Under the pieces are notes generated by a model, which saw nothing but the letters and a program-made list of their open reading frames with translations, ran no database searches and was not told the origin of the DNA. From SHZI01 sp031395645 (lineage in GTDB: Bacteria; Pseudomonadota; Gammaproteobacteria; Steroidobacterales; GCA-2729495), in the NCBI GenBank assembly GCA_031395645.1, contig JANNJM010000036.1:11538-75537 (forward strand): 64,000 nucleotides of DNA, in the 5' to 3' direction. Shown in pieces: positions 27,103 through 35,282 of this stretch. The number at the start of each line of letters is the position of its first letter. The stretch's first letter is position 1. The position numbers and the translations under genes are program-made.

Positions 27103-27187
27103 TGGTGCGAAAGGAGAGACTCGAACTCTCACGGGTTACCCCACAGGAACCTAAATCCTGCGCGTCTACCAGTTCCGCCACATTCGC
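27103..27187 (-). tRNA. tRNA-Leu (anticodon TAG)
   Basis: 85 bases with a long variable arm (TGGGGTAACCCGTGA region), as expected for leucine, and encoded CCA. The anticodon stem-loop is CAGGA-TTTAGGT-TCCTG. It ends only 45 bases before the tig start, so tRNA and mRNA are probably cut from one transcript. Confidence 0.96.
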
Positions 27188-27525
27188 GTGTGGGGTCTCA
27201 AAGCGGCTTTTCGCCGGTCATTATACCGAACGACCTTGTGCTCACCTGACCCGAACGGCTCCAAATCACAACACTCTTCAAAGGGCCCGATGCTGCTGCC
27301 GTGCACGCGTGCTCAGGGCGTGGGCCTACAAAGACGCGCATTGGACACCTTCATAAAATCATATATTACAGAAGTTTACGAGTCATTTACGAACTTGTTT
27401 ATCTGGCTGGTGGCCGACTATTGCCAACGGTTGCGCACTAGTGCGTCACAGTCTCCAAGGCGGGTTTTCTGGTGCCGGCTGCGCGGCAGGAGTCAGGCCC
27501 CGGCGTTCCGCTTAAGTCCGCCCGT
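27188..27525. other. 338-base non-coding interval between tRNA-Leu and the CHRD gene
   Basis: No convincing gene. It contains a perfect -10 for tRNA-Leu at 27220-27225 and an AT-rich patch at about 27350-27420, unlike its GC-rich surroundings. No repeat pair, integrase or attachment-site structure was found. The CHRD gene ends at 27526 and no clear terminator hairpin with a T-run follows it. Confidence 0.6.
27220..27225 (-). promoter_or_regulatory. -10 element for tRNA-Leu/tig
   Basis: A perfect TATAAT on the minus strand, about 33 bases before the tRNA 5' end. The expected -35 position reads CAGGTG or similar, a poor match. The bases after it are GC-rich, as in stringently controlled stable-RNA promoters. 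Confidence 0.5.
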
Positions 27526-28359
27526 TTACGGGCACGGGATGGTCCCCGCGCAGCTCAGCCCCGACGGCCCCGGCGGAGTGCCGAGCCTGGCGCGCAGGAG
27601 GCCGAAGTCGGCCGTCGTCACCGTGCCGCTGCCGTTCATGTCAGCGGCGGCAGCTACCGGGCTGAAGGAGGCGGGCTGGCCCAGTACGGAGCGCAGCAGT
27701 CCGAAGTCGGCGGTCGTCACCGTGCCGCTGTTGTTCACGTCCGCATCGCAGATGTTGCCGTAACCGTCACTATCGGCATCGAGTTGATTGGTATTGCTCA
27801 CCACAGTGCAATTGTCGTTTTGGTCCCCGATGCTGTCGCCATCAGTGTCCACAGGCACGACAGTCACAAAGGTGCGGATCTCGCCGCCACCAAAGGTGGA
27901 GCTGTGAATGTTGAAGTAGGCGGTCTGGGTCGTCAGCGCGTTGATCAGGGCCAACTCGGCGCCGGCGGCGGTGCCGCCGTTGGCAGTAACAAAGCTGGCG
28001 CTGTAGTTACTGGTCAGCGCAAGGTCGATAGTCTGAAGGTAGGAACCGGACTGAACGCCCAGCGGAAAGCCCGGCAAGATTCCGCCGGTGGCCAGCGCCA
28101 CACCGGCCGTGCCGGTGCCAGGCGTCGGGGTGCAGCAGTGAATGTGAGCTGTGCTGGTGGTGCCCGACAGCCCGGAAAAAGTGGCGTTAATGGCTAGCGT
28201 GTGGCCGGCGTCGTCGTACTGCAGGATCAAGGTGCCAGTGCCAGTGCGCCCGCCCCCGCCTTCGGGCACGAAAGTCCCGGAGTAAACGATAATCGCGGCC
28301 TGCGCCGGAGGGGCTGCCAACAGGACTGCGGCAGCGGCCAGGGCTAAGTGGATGTGCAT
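27526..28359 (-). CDS. secreted CHRD-domain protein with thrombospondin-3 and dockerin-like repeats
   Basis: 277 aa from the ATG at 28359. A signal peptide (MHIHLALAAAAVLLAAPPAQA) is cleaved near residue 21. A CHRD domain covers about residues 22-165; its HIH motif is seen in STAHIHCCTP, and a second conserved end lies in NIHSSTFGGGEIR. A calcium-binding thrombospondin-3 stretch (DTDGDSIGDQNDNC, about 170-205) leads into two nearly identical dockerin-like units, each D-x-N-x-SGTVTTADFGLLR. No anchor, sorting signal or cellulosome partner is visible. Role unknown; a calcium-dependent extracellular protein is the safest description. Confidence 0.82.
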   Translation of the reverse strand: MHIHLALAAAAVLLAAPPAQAAIIVYSGTFVPEGGGGRTGTGTLILQYDDAGHTLAINATFSGLSGTTSTAHIHCCTPTPGTGTAGVALATGGILPGFPLGVQSGSYLQTIDLALTSNYSASFVTANGGTAAGAELALINALTTQTAYFNIHSSTFGGGEIRTFVTVVPVDTDGDSIGDQNDNCTVVSNTNQLDADSDGYGNICDADVNNSGTVTTADFGLLRSVLGQPASFSPVAAAADMNGSGTVTTADFGLLRARLGTPPGPSGLSCAGTIPCP

Positions 28360-28553
28360 GGGTTTTGTCCTCGTTGAAGTGGCGGCAGGCCCACAGGCGG
28401 AGCGGCTCGAGCATAGGATAGTTAAAGCCCTCGCGGCAACCCGTGGCGAGCGGACGGGATCGACAGGTCGCCGATGCCAGGGAGCCAAGCGCGTCAGGCG
28501 CTGAAGCTTCCACCTGGCATTGGCTCGGAGATCACGTAAATCTCGAACTTAAA

Positions 28554-28629
28554 TGGTGGGCCGTGTAAGACTTGAACTTACAACCAATGGATTAAGAGTC
28601 CACTGCTCTACCAGTTGAGCTAACGGCCC
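28554..28629 (-). tRNA. tRNA-Lys (anticodon CTT)
   Basis: 76 bases with encoded CCA. The acceptor GGGCCGT pairs with ACGGCCC and the anticodon loop is CTCTTAA. Last gene of the four-tRNA array on this strand. Confidence 0.96.
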
Positions 28630-28644
28630 GTCTCTTCGCAAGGT

Positions 28645-28667
28645 TCGCGCCTGAAGGCGCTCCTACA
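28645..28667. repeat. REP-like palindrome inside the tRNA array
   Basis: TCGCGCCTGAAGGCGCTCCT followed by ACA. The core GCGCC-TGAA-GGCGC can form a hairpin, and the flank reads GTAGGAGC on the other strand, as in Pseudomonas-type REPs. It is identical over 23 bases to the copy at 63976 and lies between tRNA-His and tRNA-Lys. Confidence 0.75.
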
Positions 28668-28684
28668 GCGTCGGCACTTAAAGT

Positions 28685-28761
28685 TGGGGTGGACGATGGG
28701 GCTTGAACCCACGACCACCGGAATCACAATCCGGTGCTCTACCAACTGAGCTACGCCCACC
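28685..28761 (-). tRNA. tRNA-His (anticodon GTG)
   Basis: 77 bases including the extra 5' G(-1) that pairs with C73, as histidine tRNAs require, and encoded CCA. The anticodon stem-loop is CCGGA-TTGTGAT-TCCGG. Confidence 0.97.
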
Positions 28762-28779
28762 ATTTACCAATCTCAATTA

Positions 28780-28856
28780 TGGCGCGCCTGGCAGGACTCG
28801 AACCTGCAGCCCCCGGCTTAGAAGGCCGGTGCTCTGTCCGGTTGAGCTACAGGCGC
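28780..28856 (-). tRNA. tRNA-Arg (anticodon TCT)
   Basis: 77 bases with encoded CCA. The acceptor GCGCCTG pairs with CAGGCGC, and the anticodon stem-loop CCGGC-CTTCTAA-GCCGG reads AGA codons. Eighteen bases separate it from tRNA-His. Confidence 0.96.
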
Positions 28857-28876
28857 TCCGCTTCCGAAGGACCGGG

Positions 28877-28953
28877 TGGTCGGGGCAGACGGATTCGAAC
28901 CGCCGACCCTCTGCTCCCAAAGCAGATGCGCTACCAGACTGCGCCATGCCCCG
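28877..28953 (-). tRNA. tRNA-Pro (anticodon TGG)
   Basis: 77 bases with encoded CCA. The acceptor CGGGGCA pairs with TGCCCCG, and the anticodon stem-loop is TCTGC-TTTGGGA-GCAGA. First gene of the Pro-Arg-His-Lys array. Confidence 0.97.
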
Positions 28954-28972
28954 AACTTAACCCGGCACCTCC

Positions 28973-28978
28973 ATTATA
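28973..28978 (-). promoter_or_regulatory. -10 element of the tRNA array
   Basis: A perfect TATAAT on the minus strand, about 20 bases before tRNA-Pro. The -35 region (about TCCGGC) is far from consensus, as for the tRNA-Leu promoter. Confidence 0.5.
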
Positions 28979-29079
28979 GCGATCTTTAGGGGTGCGCCGG
29001 ACCATCTATCGGGCCCGCGATCATAGGGACGATAGCGGACAGCGTCAATTTGCGACCCCGTGCTAAGGTGTCGGCCGCC

Positions 29080-29967
29080 ATGACCGCCCGCCTGATTGAC
29101 GGCAAAGCCATCGCCAGTGAGCGGCGCAGCGCCCTGCGCGAGCGTATCTCCAGACGACTCCAGGACGGACTCAGGCCACCCGGCCTGGCCGTGATTCTGG
29201 TCGGGGATGACCCGGCCTCAGGTATCTACGTGCGCAACAAGCGCAATGCCTGCAACGAGGTGGGCATCATGTCGCGTGACTACGACCTGCCTCTTTCGAC
29301 CACGGAGGGGGAAATTCTGGCGTTGATCGGGCAGCTGAATGCGGACCCGGAGATTGACGGGATACTGGTGCAGTTGCCCCTGCCGGGGCACGTCAGCGAA
29401 GTCGCCGTGATCGAATGCATCGAACCCATCAAGGACGTGGACGGCTTTCACCCCTACACGATCGGGCGACTCAGTCAGCGTATCCCGGTGCTGCGCCCCG
29501 CCACGCCCTATGGCGTGATGACGCTCCTCCGCCACATCGGTGTCCCCGTGAAGGGCCAGCACGCGGTGGTCGTTGGCGCCTCCAATCACGTGGGGCGGCC
29601 TCTGGCCCTGGAATTGCTGCTGGCAGGGGCCACCATTACGGTCTGCCACCGGTTCACCCGGGACCTGGCACACCATGTCGGCGAGGCCGATATCCTGGCG
29701 GTCGCTGTTGGCAAAGCTGGTCTTATTCCCGGAGCCTGGATCAAGCCAGGCGCCGTCGTGCTCGACATCGGTATCAGCAGGCTGGCCAATGGCAAGCTTG
29801 CCGGCGACGTGGTGTTCGAGGAGGCCCGACTCCGGGCTGGCTGGATTACACCGGTGCCGGGTGGCGTCGGACCAATGACCATTGCGATGCTGCTGGAGAA
29901 CACGCTGACAGCAGCCATCTCGGGACCCGCGCTGCTGCAGGCGCGGGAGATGACCCCAACCAGCTAG
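29080..29967 (+). CDS. folD: methylenetetrahydrofolate dehydrogenase/cyclohydrolase
   Basis: 295 aa from the ATG at 29080. The bifunctional enzyme converts 5,10-methylene-THF to 10-formyl-THF, supplying formyl groups to purine and initiator-tRNA synthesis. Signatures are intact: VILVGDDPASGIYVRNKRNAC, the catalytic Lys in that YVxxK stretch, DGILVQLPLPGH, and the NADP loop VVVGASNHVGRPLALELL (Asn where many homologues have Arg-Ser/Asp). The C-terminal TPVPGGVGPMTIAMLLENT is canonical. It lies upstream of the cyclophilin gene with a 35-base gap. Confidence 0.97.
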   Translation: MTARLIDGKAIASERRSALRERISRRLQDGLRPPGLAVILVGDDPASGIYVRNKRNACNEVGIMSRDYDLPLSTTEGEILALIGQLNADPEIDGILVQLPLPGHVSEVAVIECIEPIKDVDGFHPYTIGRLSQRIPVLRPATPYGVMTLLRHIGVPVKGQHAVVVGASNHVGRPLALELLLAGATITVCHRFTRDLAHHVGEADILAVAVGKAGLIPGAWIKPGAVVLDIGISRLANGKLAGDVVFEEARLRAGWITPVPGGVGPMTIAMLLENTLTAAISGPALLQAREMTPTS

Positions 29968-30002
29968 TTGCGCGCACTCCCTTTTGGATTGGAACCTGAA
30001 CG

Positions 30003-30587
30003 ATGTCCCGCACAAAAAAACTCCTGCTGCCCGCTGCCCTGGCCGCGCTTTTCGTGGTAACCCGCGCGAGCGGTGCTGAACCGACGCAGGTCAAGGTCGA
30101 AACGTCCGCAGGGGACTTCGTCCTGCAGCTGGACGACAGCCGGGCGCCACTGACCGTGGCCAACTTCCTGCAGTACGTGAATGACGGCTTCTACGTCGGG
30201 ACGATCTTTCACCGCGTCGTGAACGGCTTTGTGATCCAGGGCGGTGGCTTTACCCCCGATCTCGTGCAGAAGCCGCCCCGGTCAACCGTGGTCAACGAGT
30301 CCGGAAATGGACTCAGCAACCGGCGGGGTTCCGTGGCCATGGCTCGCACCGCGGAGCCGCACTCCGCCGATGCACAGTTCTATGTCAACCTCGCAGACAA
30401 CCTGGCGCTGGATTCCAAACCAACGCGGTGGGGTTACGCCGTGTTCGGAGAAGTGATTCAGGGGCTCGAAATCGTGGATGAGATCGGTCACCGCGTGACC
30501 GGCAGCAAGGGCGGCATGCAGGACGTACCCGTAGAGGCTGTCTTGATCAGGAAGATCAGCGTCGTGAAGATTCCCGCCGCGAAATGA
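30003..30587 (+). CDS. ppiA: periplasmic cyclophilin-type peptidyl-prolyl isomerase
   Basis: 194 aa. A signal peptide (MSRTKKLLLPAALAALFVV, cleaved near Ala-25) precedes a single cyclophilin domain. FHRVVNGFVIQGGGF carries the catalytic Arg, and VAMARTAEPHSADAQFYVNL is the second family signature. It catalyses prolyl cis-trans isomerisation in the periplasm. Its stop overlaps the lpxH start by 4 bases. Confidence 0.92.
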   Translation: MSRTKKLLLPAALAALFVVTRASGAEPTQVKVETSAGDFVLQLDDSRAPLTVANFLQYVNDGFYVGTIFHRVVNGFVIQGGGFTPDLVQKPPRSTVVNESGNGLSNRRGSVAMARTAEPHSADAQFYVNLADNLALDSKPTRWGYAVFGEVIQGLEIVDEIGHRVTGSKGGMQDVPVEAVLIRKISVVKIPAAK

Positions 30588-31309
30588 CGGCACTCTTTAT
30601 CTCTGACCTGCATCTGGACGCCGCCCGGCCCGCCGCCACTGATTGCTTCCTGCGCTTCCTGGCCGGCCCGGCCCGCGATGCGGGCTCCCTGTACATTCTG
30701 GGCGACCTCTTTGAGGCCTGGATCGGGGACGACGCAGCGGGCCCGCACGAACGCGCCATCCTGGAGGCCCTCAAACGCTACACAGAGGCCGGCTGCCGAT
30801 GCTCTTTCCTGCGCGGAAATCGCGACTTCCTGGTGGGGGAAGTATTTGCAGCCGATACCGGAGTCGCTCTGCTTGCGGACGAGAGCCGCATTGAACTTGC
30901 AGGCAACCAGGCCCTGCTTATGCACGGCGATACGCTGTGCACCGATGACCATGCGTACCAGGCCTACCGGCGCTTTGTACACCGGCCAGTCGTCCAGGCT
31001 CTCTACCTGGCTCTACCGGCCCGAGTCCGCTCGGGCATTGCAGCCTATGCCCGTCGGCGCAGCACGTCGGCCAATGCCGGCAAACCCGCCGCGATCATGG
31101 ACGTCAATCCATCAGCAGTAGACGACGCCCTTCGTCGCCACGACGTGCGCCTGCTGATTCACGGCCACACCCACCGCCCGGCGGTGCACTCGCTCGAGGT
31201 CGATGGCCGGGCGGCGCGACGCGTCGTTTTGGGTGCCTGGTACGACCAGGGCAGCGTATTGCACTGGACGGCAGCCGGGCCGGAACTGCGCAATCTGAGT
31301 TTCGCCTGA
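30584..31309 (+). CDS. lpxH: UDP-2,3-diacylglucosamine diphosphatase (lipid A synthesis)
   Basis: 241 aa. It hydrolyses UDP-2,3-diacylglucosamine to lipid X and UMP at the inner membrane. It is a calcineurin-like metallophosphoesterase with all metal motifs: FISDLHLD, GDLFEAWIGDD, RGNRDFLVG, LLMHGDTLCTDD and HGHTHRPAVH. It overlaps ppiA by 4 bases, so the two are coupled. It converges with the kinase gene, with 2 bases between stops. Confidence 0.96.
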   Translation: MTALFISDLHLDAARPAATDCFLRFLAGPARDAGSLYILGDLFEAWIGDDAAGPHERAILEALKRYTEAGCRCSFLRGNRDFLVGEVFAADTGVALLADESRIELAGNQALLMHGDTLCTDDHAYQAYRRFVHRPVVQALYLALPARVRSGIAAYARRRSTSANAGKPAAIMDVNPSAVDDALRRHDVRLLIHGHTHRPAVHSLEVDGRAARRVVLGAWYDQGSVLHWTAAGPELRNLSFA

Positions 31310-31311
31310 CG

Positions 31312-32529
31312 TCAGCCCGACGGCTGCCAGGCCAGCAGTTCTTCCACGGTCTGAAAACGCTCCGCGGGAAGCTTCGCCAGCATGCGCTGGATCAGGGGCT
31401 GGAACTCCCGCAGCGAGGTAGGCAGGCCGGGAACCGGCGACTGGCGGTGCTTGACGATCACGGCCATCGCGGTTTCGCCGTCGTAGGGCTTCGCGCCGGT
31501 CAGCATTTCGTAAAAGATGACACCGAGGCTGTAGATGTCACCGCGCAGATCCACAGGCTCGCCATGCCCCTGCTCGGGACTCATGTAATAGGGCGTGCCG
31601 AAAATAGCGCCAGCACCCGTAACCTCGGCGTGCAATGCCACTTGCTTGGCGAGGCCGAAATCGATCAGCGCCAGGGAACCATCGTCCCGAAAAAGTACGT
31701 TGGTCGGCTTCAGATCGCGGTGCAGGATACCCGCCGCGTGCAGCACAGAGAGCGCGCCTGCGATATCCCGCATCAGACGGTACGCCTCGTACCGGTCCAT
31801 GCCAGCGGCAATCCGGCGCTTGAGACTGCCGCCGCCGCAATATTCCATCGCAATGTAAGCGTGATCGTCCGCCACTCCAAAGTCGTAAATACGCACCACG
31901 TTGGGGTGGTCGAGACGGGCAATCAGTTCGTACTCCCGGAGGAACCGGTCGAGAATCTTCCCGGTGGACGAATCGGCGATCTGGTGCAAGACCTTAAGCA
32001 CCAGCTGGCGTTCCGCGTTGCGCTGGCGTGCGAGGTACACCGTGGCGAGTTCGCCATGCGCGAGCTTTCGAATGATCGTGTAATTGCGGGGAATAGGATC
32101 GCGACTACCCGTCACTGAGGGGTCGGTTGGGCCACTGCCACCTGGCGCCGAGTGCGGTGGCACCTTGACCGCCTCGTCGATAGCTTCGATCAACCGCGCG
32201 TTGTTCAGTCCGGGCTTGCCGACGTAGTCGTACGCGCCTGCCCGCATGGCAGCAACAATCTGCCGCTCCTCCCCATTACCGATGATGACGATCGGTGGAA
32301 AGCGCGGCAGCGCACGAAACTGCCTGAGCCAGTCGAGTGCATCCCCCCGACCACAGGGATGCCCGAGCAGGATCACATCATTGCCCGCACCGGAAAATGC
32401 CTCGGGAAGCCGCCCCGAGACCAGAGGATCGTACTCACGGATGACGGCGTCGGGCCAGCGGGCTGCAACGTGGTGCGAGAGCAGCCGACGGTAGTCGGCA
32501 TGGTCGTCAATGATAAGAATCTTGAGCAG
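31312..32529 (-). CDS. pseudo-receiver/serine-threonine protein kinase fusion with a non-canonical start
   Basis: About 405 aa. The receiver-like N-terminus (KILIIDDHADYRRLL) is open upstream to a stop at 32650-32652 with no ATG, GTG or TTG before the GTG at 32376, which would cut away about 50 residues of the fold. The true start must be CTG (32529), CTC (32526) or ATT (32520); TAAGG lies just upstream. The phospho-acceptor Asp is replaced by Gly (VILLGHP) and the switch Thr/Ser by Gly (IVIIGNG), but the Lys is kept. The kinase has HRDLKPTN, DFG and SPEQ, though its glycine loop is poor (AHGELATV). Its start is 5 bases after the purF stop. Confidence 0.8.
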   Translation of the reverse strand: MLKILIIDDHADYRRLLSHHVAARWPDAVIREYDPLVSGRLPEAFSGAGNDVILLGHPCGRGDALDWLRQFRALPRFPPIVIIGNGEERQIVAAMRAGAYDYVGKPGLNNARLIEAIDEAVKVPPHSAPGGSGPTDPSVTGSRDPIPRNYTIIRKLAHGELATVYLARQRNAERQLVLKVLHQIADSSTGKILDRFLREYELIARLDHPNVVRIYDFGVADDHAYIAMEYCGGGSLKRRIAAGMDRYEAYRLMRDIAGALSVLHAAGILHRDLKPTNVLFRDDGSLALIDFGLAKQVALHAEVTGAGAIFGTPYYMSPEQGHGEPVDLRGDIYSLGVIFYEMLTGAKPYDGETAMAVIVKHRQSPVPGLPTSLREFQPLIQRMLAKLPAERFQTVEELLAWQPSG

Positions 32530-32534
32530 ACGCC

Positions 32535-34097
32535 TTACCCGGTGCGCAGGCGGGAACCGGGGGTAAGAGGTGTGACGTCGTCGCCTTCCGGGTCGCGAAG
32601 CTCGAACGGGCCGCGTCTTCGCTTCCCGCCCCGCTGGCTCTTGGCCCGGTCAGAGCGATTCTGCTCCAGGTGAGCAAGATATTCGGGACTGATGTCGCCC
32701 GTAACGTACTGGCCTGAAAAGCACGAGGTATCGAAGTGCGATATATCGCCGTTGTCGTACCGGACGGCGCGAATCAGATCATCGAGATCCTGGTAAATGA
32801 GCCAGTCGGCCCGGATCAATTCCTGCACCTGCACTTCGGTACGGCCATGGGCGACCAGCTCACTGGCCGCAGGCATGTCTATGCCGTAGACATTGGGGTA
32901 GCGGACAGGTGGCGAGGCCGAGGCAAAGTACACGCGGCGGGCACCCGCCTCGCGAGCCATCTCGATAATCTGCTTCGAAGTAGTCCCGCGAACGATGGAG
33001 TCGTCAACCAGCAGCACGTTCTTGTCACGGAACTCCAGGTCGATGGCATTGAGCTTGCGCCGCACCGACTGCCGCCGCTGCTCCTGCCCGGGCATGATAA
33101 ACGTTCTGCCGATGTAGCGGTTCTTGATGAACCCCTCCCGGTATTTCACTCCGAGGCGATGCGCAACCTCAAGCGCACTGGTGCGGCTCGAATCGGGAAT
33201 CGGAATCACCACCTCAATGTCGTGATCAGGGCGCTCGCGCAGGATCTTGTCGGCCAGCCGTTCGCCCATTCTCAGCCGGGATTTGTACACAGAAATTCGG
33301 TCAATAATGGAATCGGGGCGTGCAAAGTAGACGTACTCGAAGATACACGGCGTATAGCTCCGGCGTGCACCACACTGCTGGCTGTGGAGGGTGCCGTCAC
33401 TCTCGATGATCACCGCCTCGCCGGGCAGGATGTCGCGAATGACCTCGAAATCGAGTGCATCCATGGCCACGCTCTCGGACGCCACCATGTGCTCGACGCC
33501 GCCCGCCGTCTCGCGACGCCCGATACACAGAGGTCGAATGCCGTGGGGATCCCGGAACGCCACGATGCCATAGCCAATGACCAGCGCAACCACCGCATAC
33601 CCGCCCCGGCACCGACGGTGGACCGCGGACACCGCGGCAAAGATGGCCTTGGGTGTAATGCACTCAGCGTCCTGGCGCTGCAACTCGTGGGCAAATACGT
33701 TGAGCAGCGCCTCGGTATCAGAACCGGTATTCAGATGCCGGCGGTCCTGCTGGACCAGCAGCTCCTTGAGTTCGTCCGAGTTCGTGAGGTTGCCGTTATG
33801 TGCCAGGCCAATACCGTAAGGCGAATTCACGTAGAAGGGCTGAGCCTCGGATGAATTCAGCGTACCGGCGGTCGGATAGCGACAGTGGCCGATGCCAATA
33901 TTGCCTCGCAACTCGTCCATGTGCCGCTGCTGGAAGACATCGCTGACCAGGCCATTCTTTTTGCGGGTACAGAACGTGCCATTCCAGTCCGTCATCATGC
34001 CGGCAGCGTCCTGTCCGCGATGCTGAAGGACGGTCAGCGCATCATAAATGGCCTGATTGACAGGCCGATGGCCGACGATGCCAACGATGCCACACAC
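32535..34097 (-). CDS. purF: amidophosphoribosyltransferase
   Basis: 520 aa. It makes phosphoribosylamine from PRPP and glutamine, the first committed step of purine synthesis. The GTG start places Cys directly after the initiator (MCGIVGIVGH), the N-terminal nucleophile. The PRPP-binding motif is NVLLVDDSIVRGTTSKQ, and HRGQDAAGM and the glutaminase region are intact. It is coupled to cvpA (1-base gap). Start codon GTG is clear because Cys-2 is essential. Confidence 0.97.
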   Translation of the reverse strand: MCGIVGIVGHRPVNQAIYDALTVLQHRGQDAAGMMTDWNGTFCTRKKNGLVSDVFQQRHMDELRGNIGIGHCRYPTAGTLNSSEAQPFYVNSPYGIGLAHNGNLTNSDELKELLVQQDRRHLNTGSDTEALLNVFAHELQRQDAECITPKAIFAAVSAVHRRCRGGYAVVALVIGYGIVAFRDPHGIRPLCIGRRETAGGVEHMVASESVAMDALDFEVIRDILPGEAVIIESDGTLHSQQCGARRSYTPCIFEYVYFARPDSIIDRISVYKSRLRMGERLADKILRERPDHDIEVVIPIPDSSRTSALEVAHRLGVKYREGFIKNRYIGRTFIMPGQEQRRQSVRRKLNAIDLEFRDKNVLLVDDSIVRGTTSKQIIEMAREAGARRVYFASASPPVRYPNVYGIDMPAASELVAHGRTEVQVQELIRADWLIYQDLDDLIRAVRYDNGDISHFDTSCFSGQYVTGDISPEYLAHLEQNRSDRAKSQRGGKRRRGPFELRDPEGDDVTPLTPGSRLRTG

Positions 34098-34098
34098 G

Positions 34099-34593
34099 TT
34101 AGAGGCGAACTCCTTGTTGTTGGGCGAACTGCTCTTGCGCCACGTCCCGCAGCTCGGCGCCTACTGCAGCCGCATACGGTAGCAGCTTGGACTCCCGCCA
34201 CCAAGGCTCTGCTGAGAATCCGCCGACCTCAAGAGCCAGAACCAGCAGTGCGGCCAGGACTATGCCCCGGGCCAGTCCGAATAACATGCCGAGCATGCGG
34301 TCAGTCCCGGTGATCGGGCTACGGCGAACGAAATAGCTGACCAGCCACGCCACCAGGCTGCCAATGAACAAGACGACGACGAACAGGGCAACTCGTCCGG
34401 CCCAGAGCTGCCACAGCGGATTGTCGAGCACCCGACCGAAGAGACGCGCCGCGTCCGGGCCGAAACGAGCCGCGCACCAGAGTGCCGCCGCCCAGATCAC
34501 CAGCGATAGCGCCTCCCTGATCAACCCGCGCACGATGCCGAGGACCGCCGACAGCAGCAGCACTCCCAGCAGCAGGTAATCGAAAGTGCTCAT
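34099..34593 (-). CDS. cvpA: CvpA family membrane protein
   Basis: 164 aa with four predicted membrane segments. The N-terminus FDYLLLGVLLLSAVLGIVRGLIREALS is the CvpA signature. In other Gammaproteobacteria it is associated with colicin V production and envelope stress tolerance; molecular function is unclear. It sits in the conserved dedD-cvpA-purF order, 3 bases from dedD and 1 base from purF. Confidence 0.92.
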   Translation of the reverse strand: MSTFDYLLLGVLLLSAVLGIVRGLIREALSLVIWAAALWCAARFGPDAARLFGRVLDNPLWQLWAGRVALFVVVLFIGSLVAWLVSYFVRRSPITGTDRMLGMLFGLARGIVLAALLVLALEVGGFSAEPWWRESKLLPYAAAVGAELRDVAQEQFAQQQGVRL

Positions 34594-34596
34594 CGA

Positions 34597-35259
34597 CTAC
34601 TCGCGGCCAACCCTGCCACCCTTGAACCCAGCCGCCGCCAGTCTCGCGGCCAGTTCTTCGGCCGCGACCCGGTCCACTGCCGGCCCGGCGCGAACGCGAA
34701 ACAGGGTTCCACTGGCACCGCCCCCGCCCTTGACGGACGCGCTGAAACCACTGTTCTGCAGGTCCGATGCCAGCCGATCGGCGTTGCCCCGCTGCGAGAA
34801 GCTGCCGAGCTGCACGATCCAGTCACCCGACCCGCCCGCGGCACCTGAGGCAACGACCGGCGCTCGTGGATCCGCTGCCACGCGATCCGGTACCGGAGTC
34901 GCCGGCTTGATGGTAGCGGGCTCCAGTGAGTCGGGGGGCGCTGTTGCAGGCTCCGATTCAGGTGCCGGCGACGCCGCCGGGGGTAAGTTCAACTGCCGTG
35001 GAGTGGGCACCGGCGGCTCGCGCCCCGGGCCGTCCAGTCGGATCGTGTGGGTGCGCAGGTTCAATGACTTGTCTGCTGCCCCATCGGCGGTCTGGCTCGG
35101 CAACGGAGCCGCGGAAGTGGCTGCTGAAGGAACGATTGACGGGTGCGTAATCGTCGCGCCGGATTCCGGATTGCCGTCCAGGATGGCCGGCACGACCAGC
35201 ACCAGCACCGCGAGCAGGCACGCGGCCCCGACCATTCGTTCTGCGAGCTGGCGGTCCAT
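34597..35259 (-). CDS. dedD: SPOR-domain cell-division protein, DedD-like
   Basis: 220 aa from the ATG at 35259, which avoids overlap with folC. An N-terminal membrane anchor (residues about 9-28, MVGAACLLAVLVLVVPAIL) leads to a Pro/Ala-rich linker and a C-terminal SPOR domain (about 145-218, GDWIVQLGSFSQRGNADRLA). SPOR domains bind denuded septal peptidoglycan, placing this protein at the division site. It belongs to the folC-dedD-cvpA-purF run. Confidence 0.9.
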   Translation of the reverse strand: MDRQLAERMVGAACLLAVLVLVVPAILDGNPESGATITHPSIVPSAATSAAPLPSQTADGAADKSLNLRTHTIRLDGPGREPPVPTPRQLNLPPAASPAPESEPATAPPDSLEPATIKPATPVPDRVAADPRAPVVASGAAGGSGDWIVQLGSFSQRGNADRLASDLQNSGFSASVKGGGGASGTLFRVRAGPAVDRVAAEELAARLAAAGFKGGRVGRE

Positions 35260-35282
35260 CACAACAAAGTTCCGGCAAGGAG

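Noticed and set aside
27340..27430. Attachment site or remnant of a mobile element next to tRNA-Leu
   Set aside because: AT-rich, but there is no repeat of the tRNA end, no integrase and no IS or phage gene nearby.
27526..28359. PEP-CTERM or LPXTG anchored protein
   Set aside because: C-terminus is short and polar with no sorting motif or terminal hydrophobic helix.
31312..32376. Kinase gene starting at GTG 32376
   Set aside because: This start would remove the first strands and helices of the receiver-like domain, whose sequence continues cleanly upstream.
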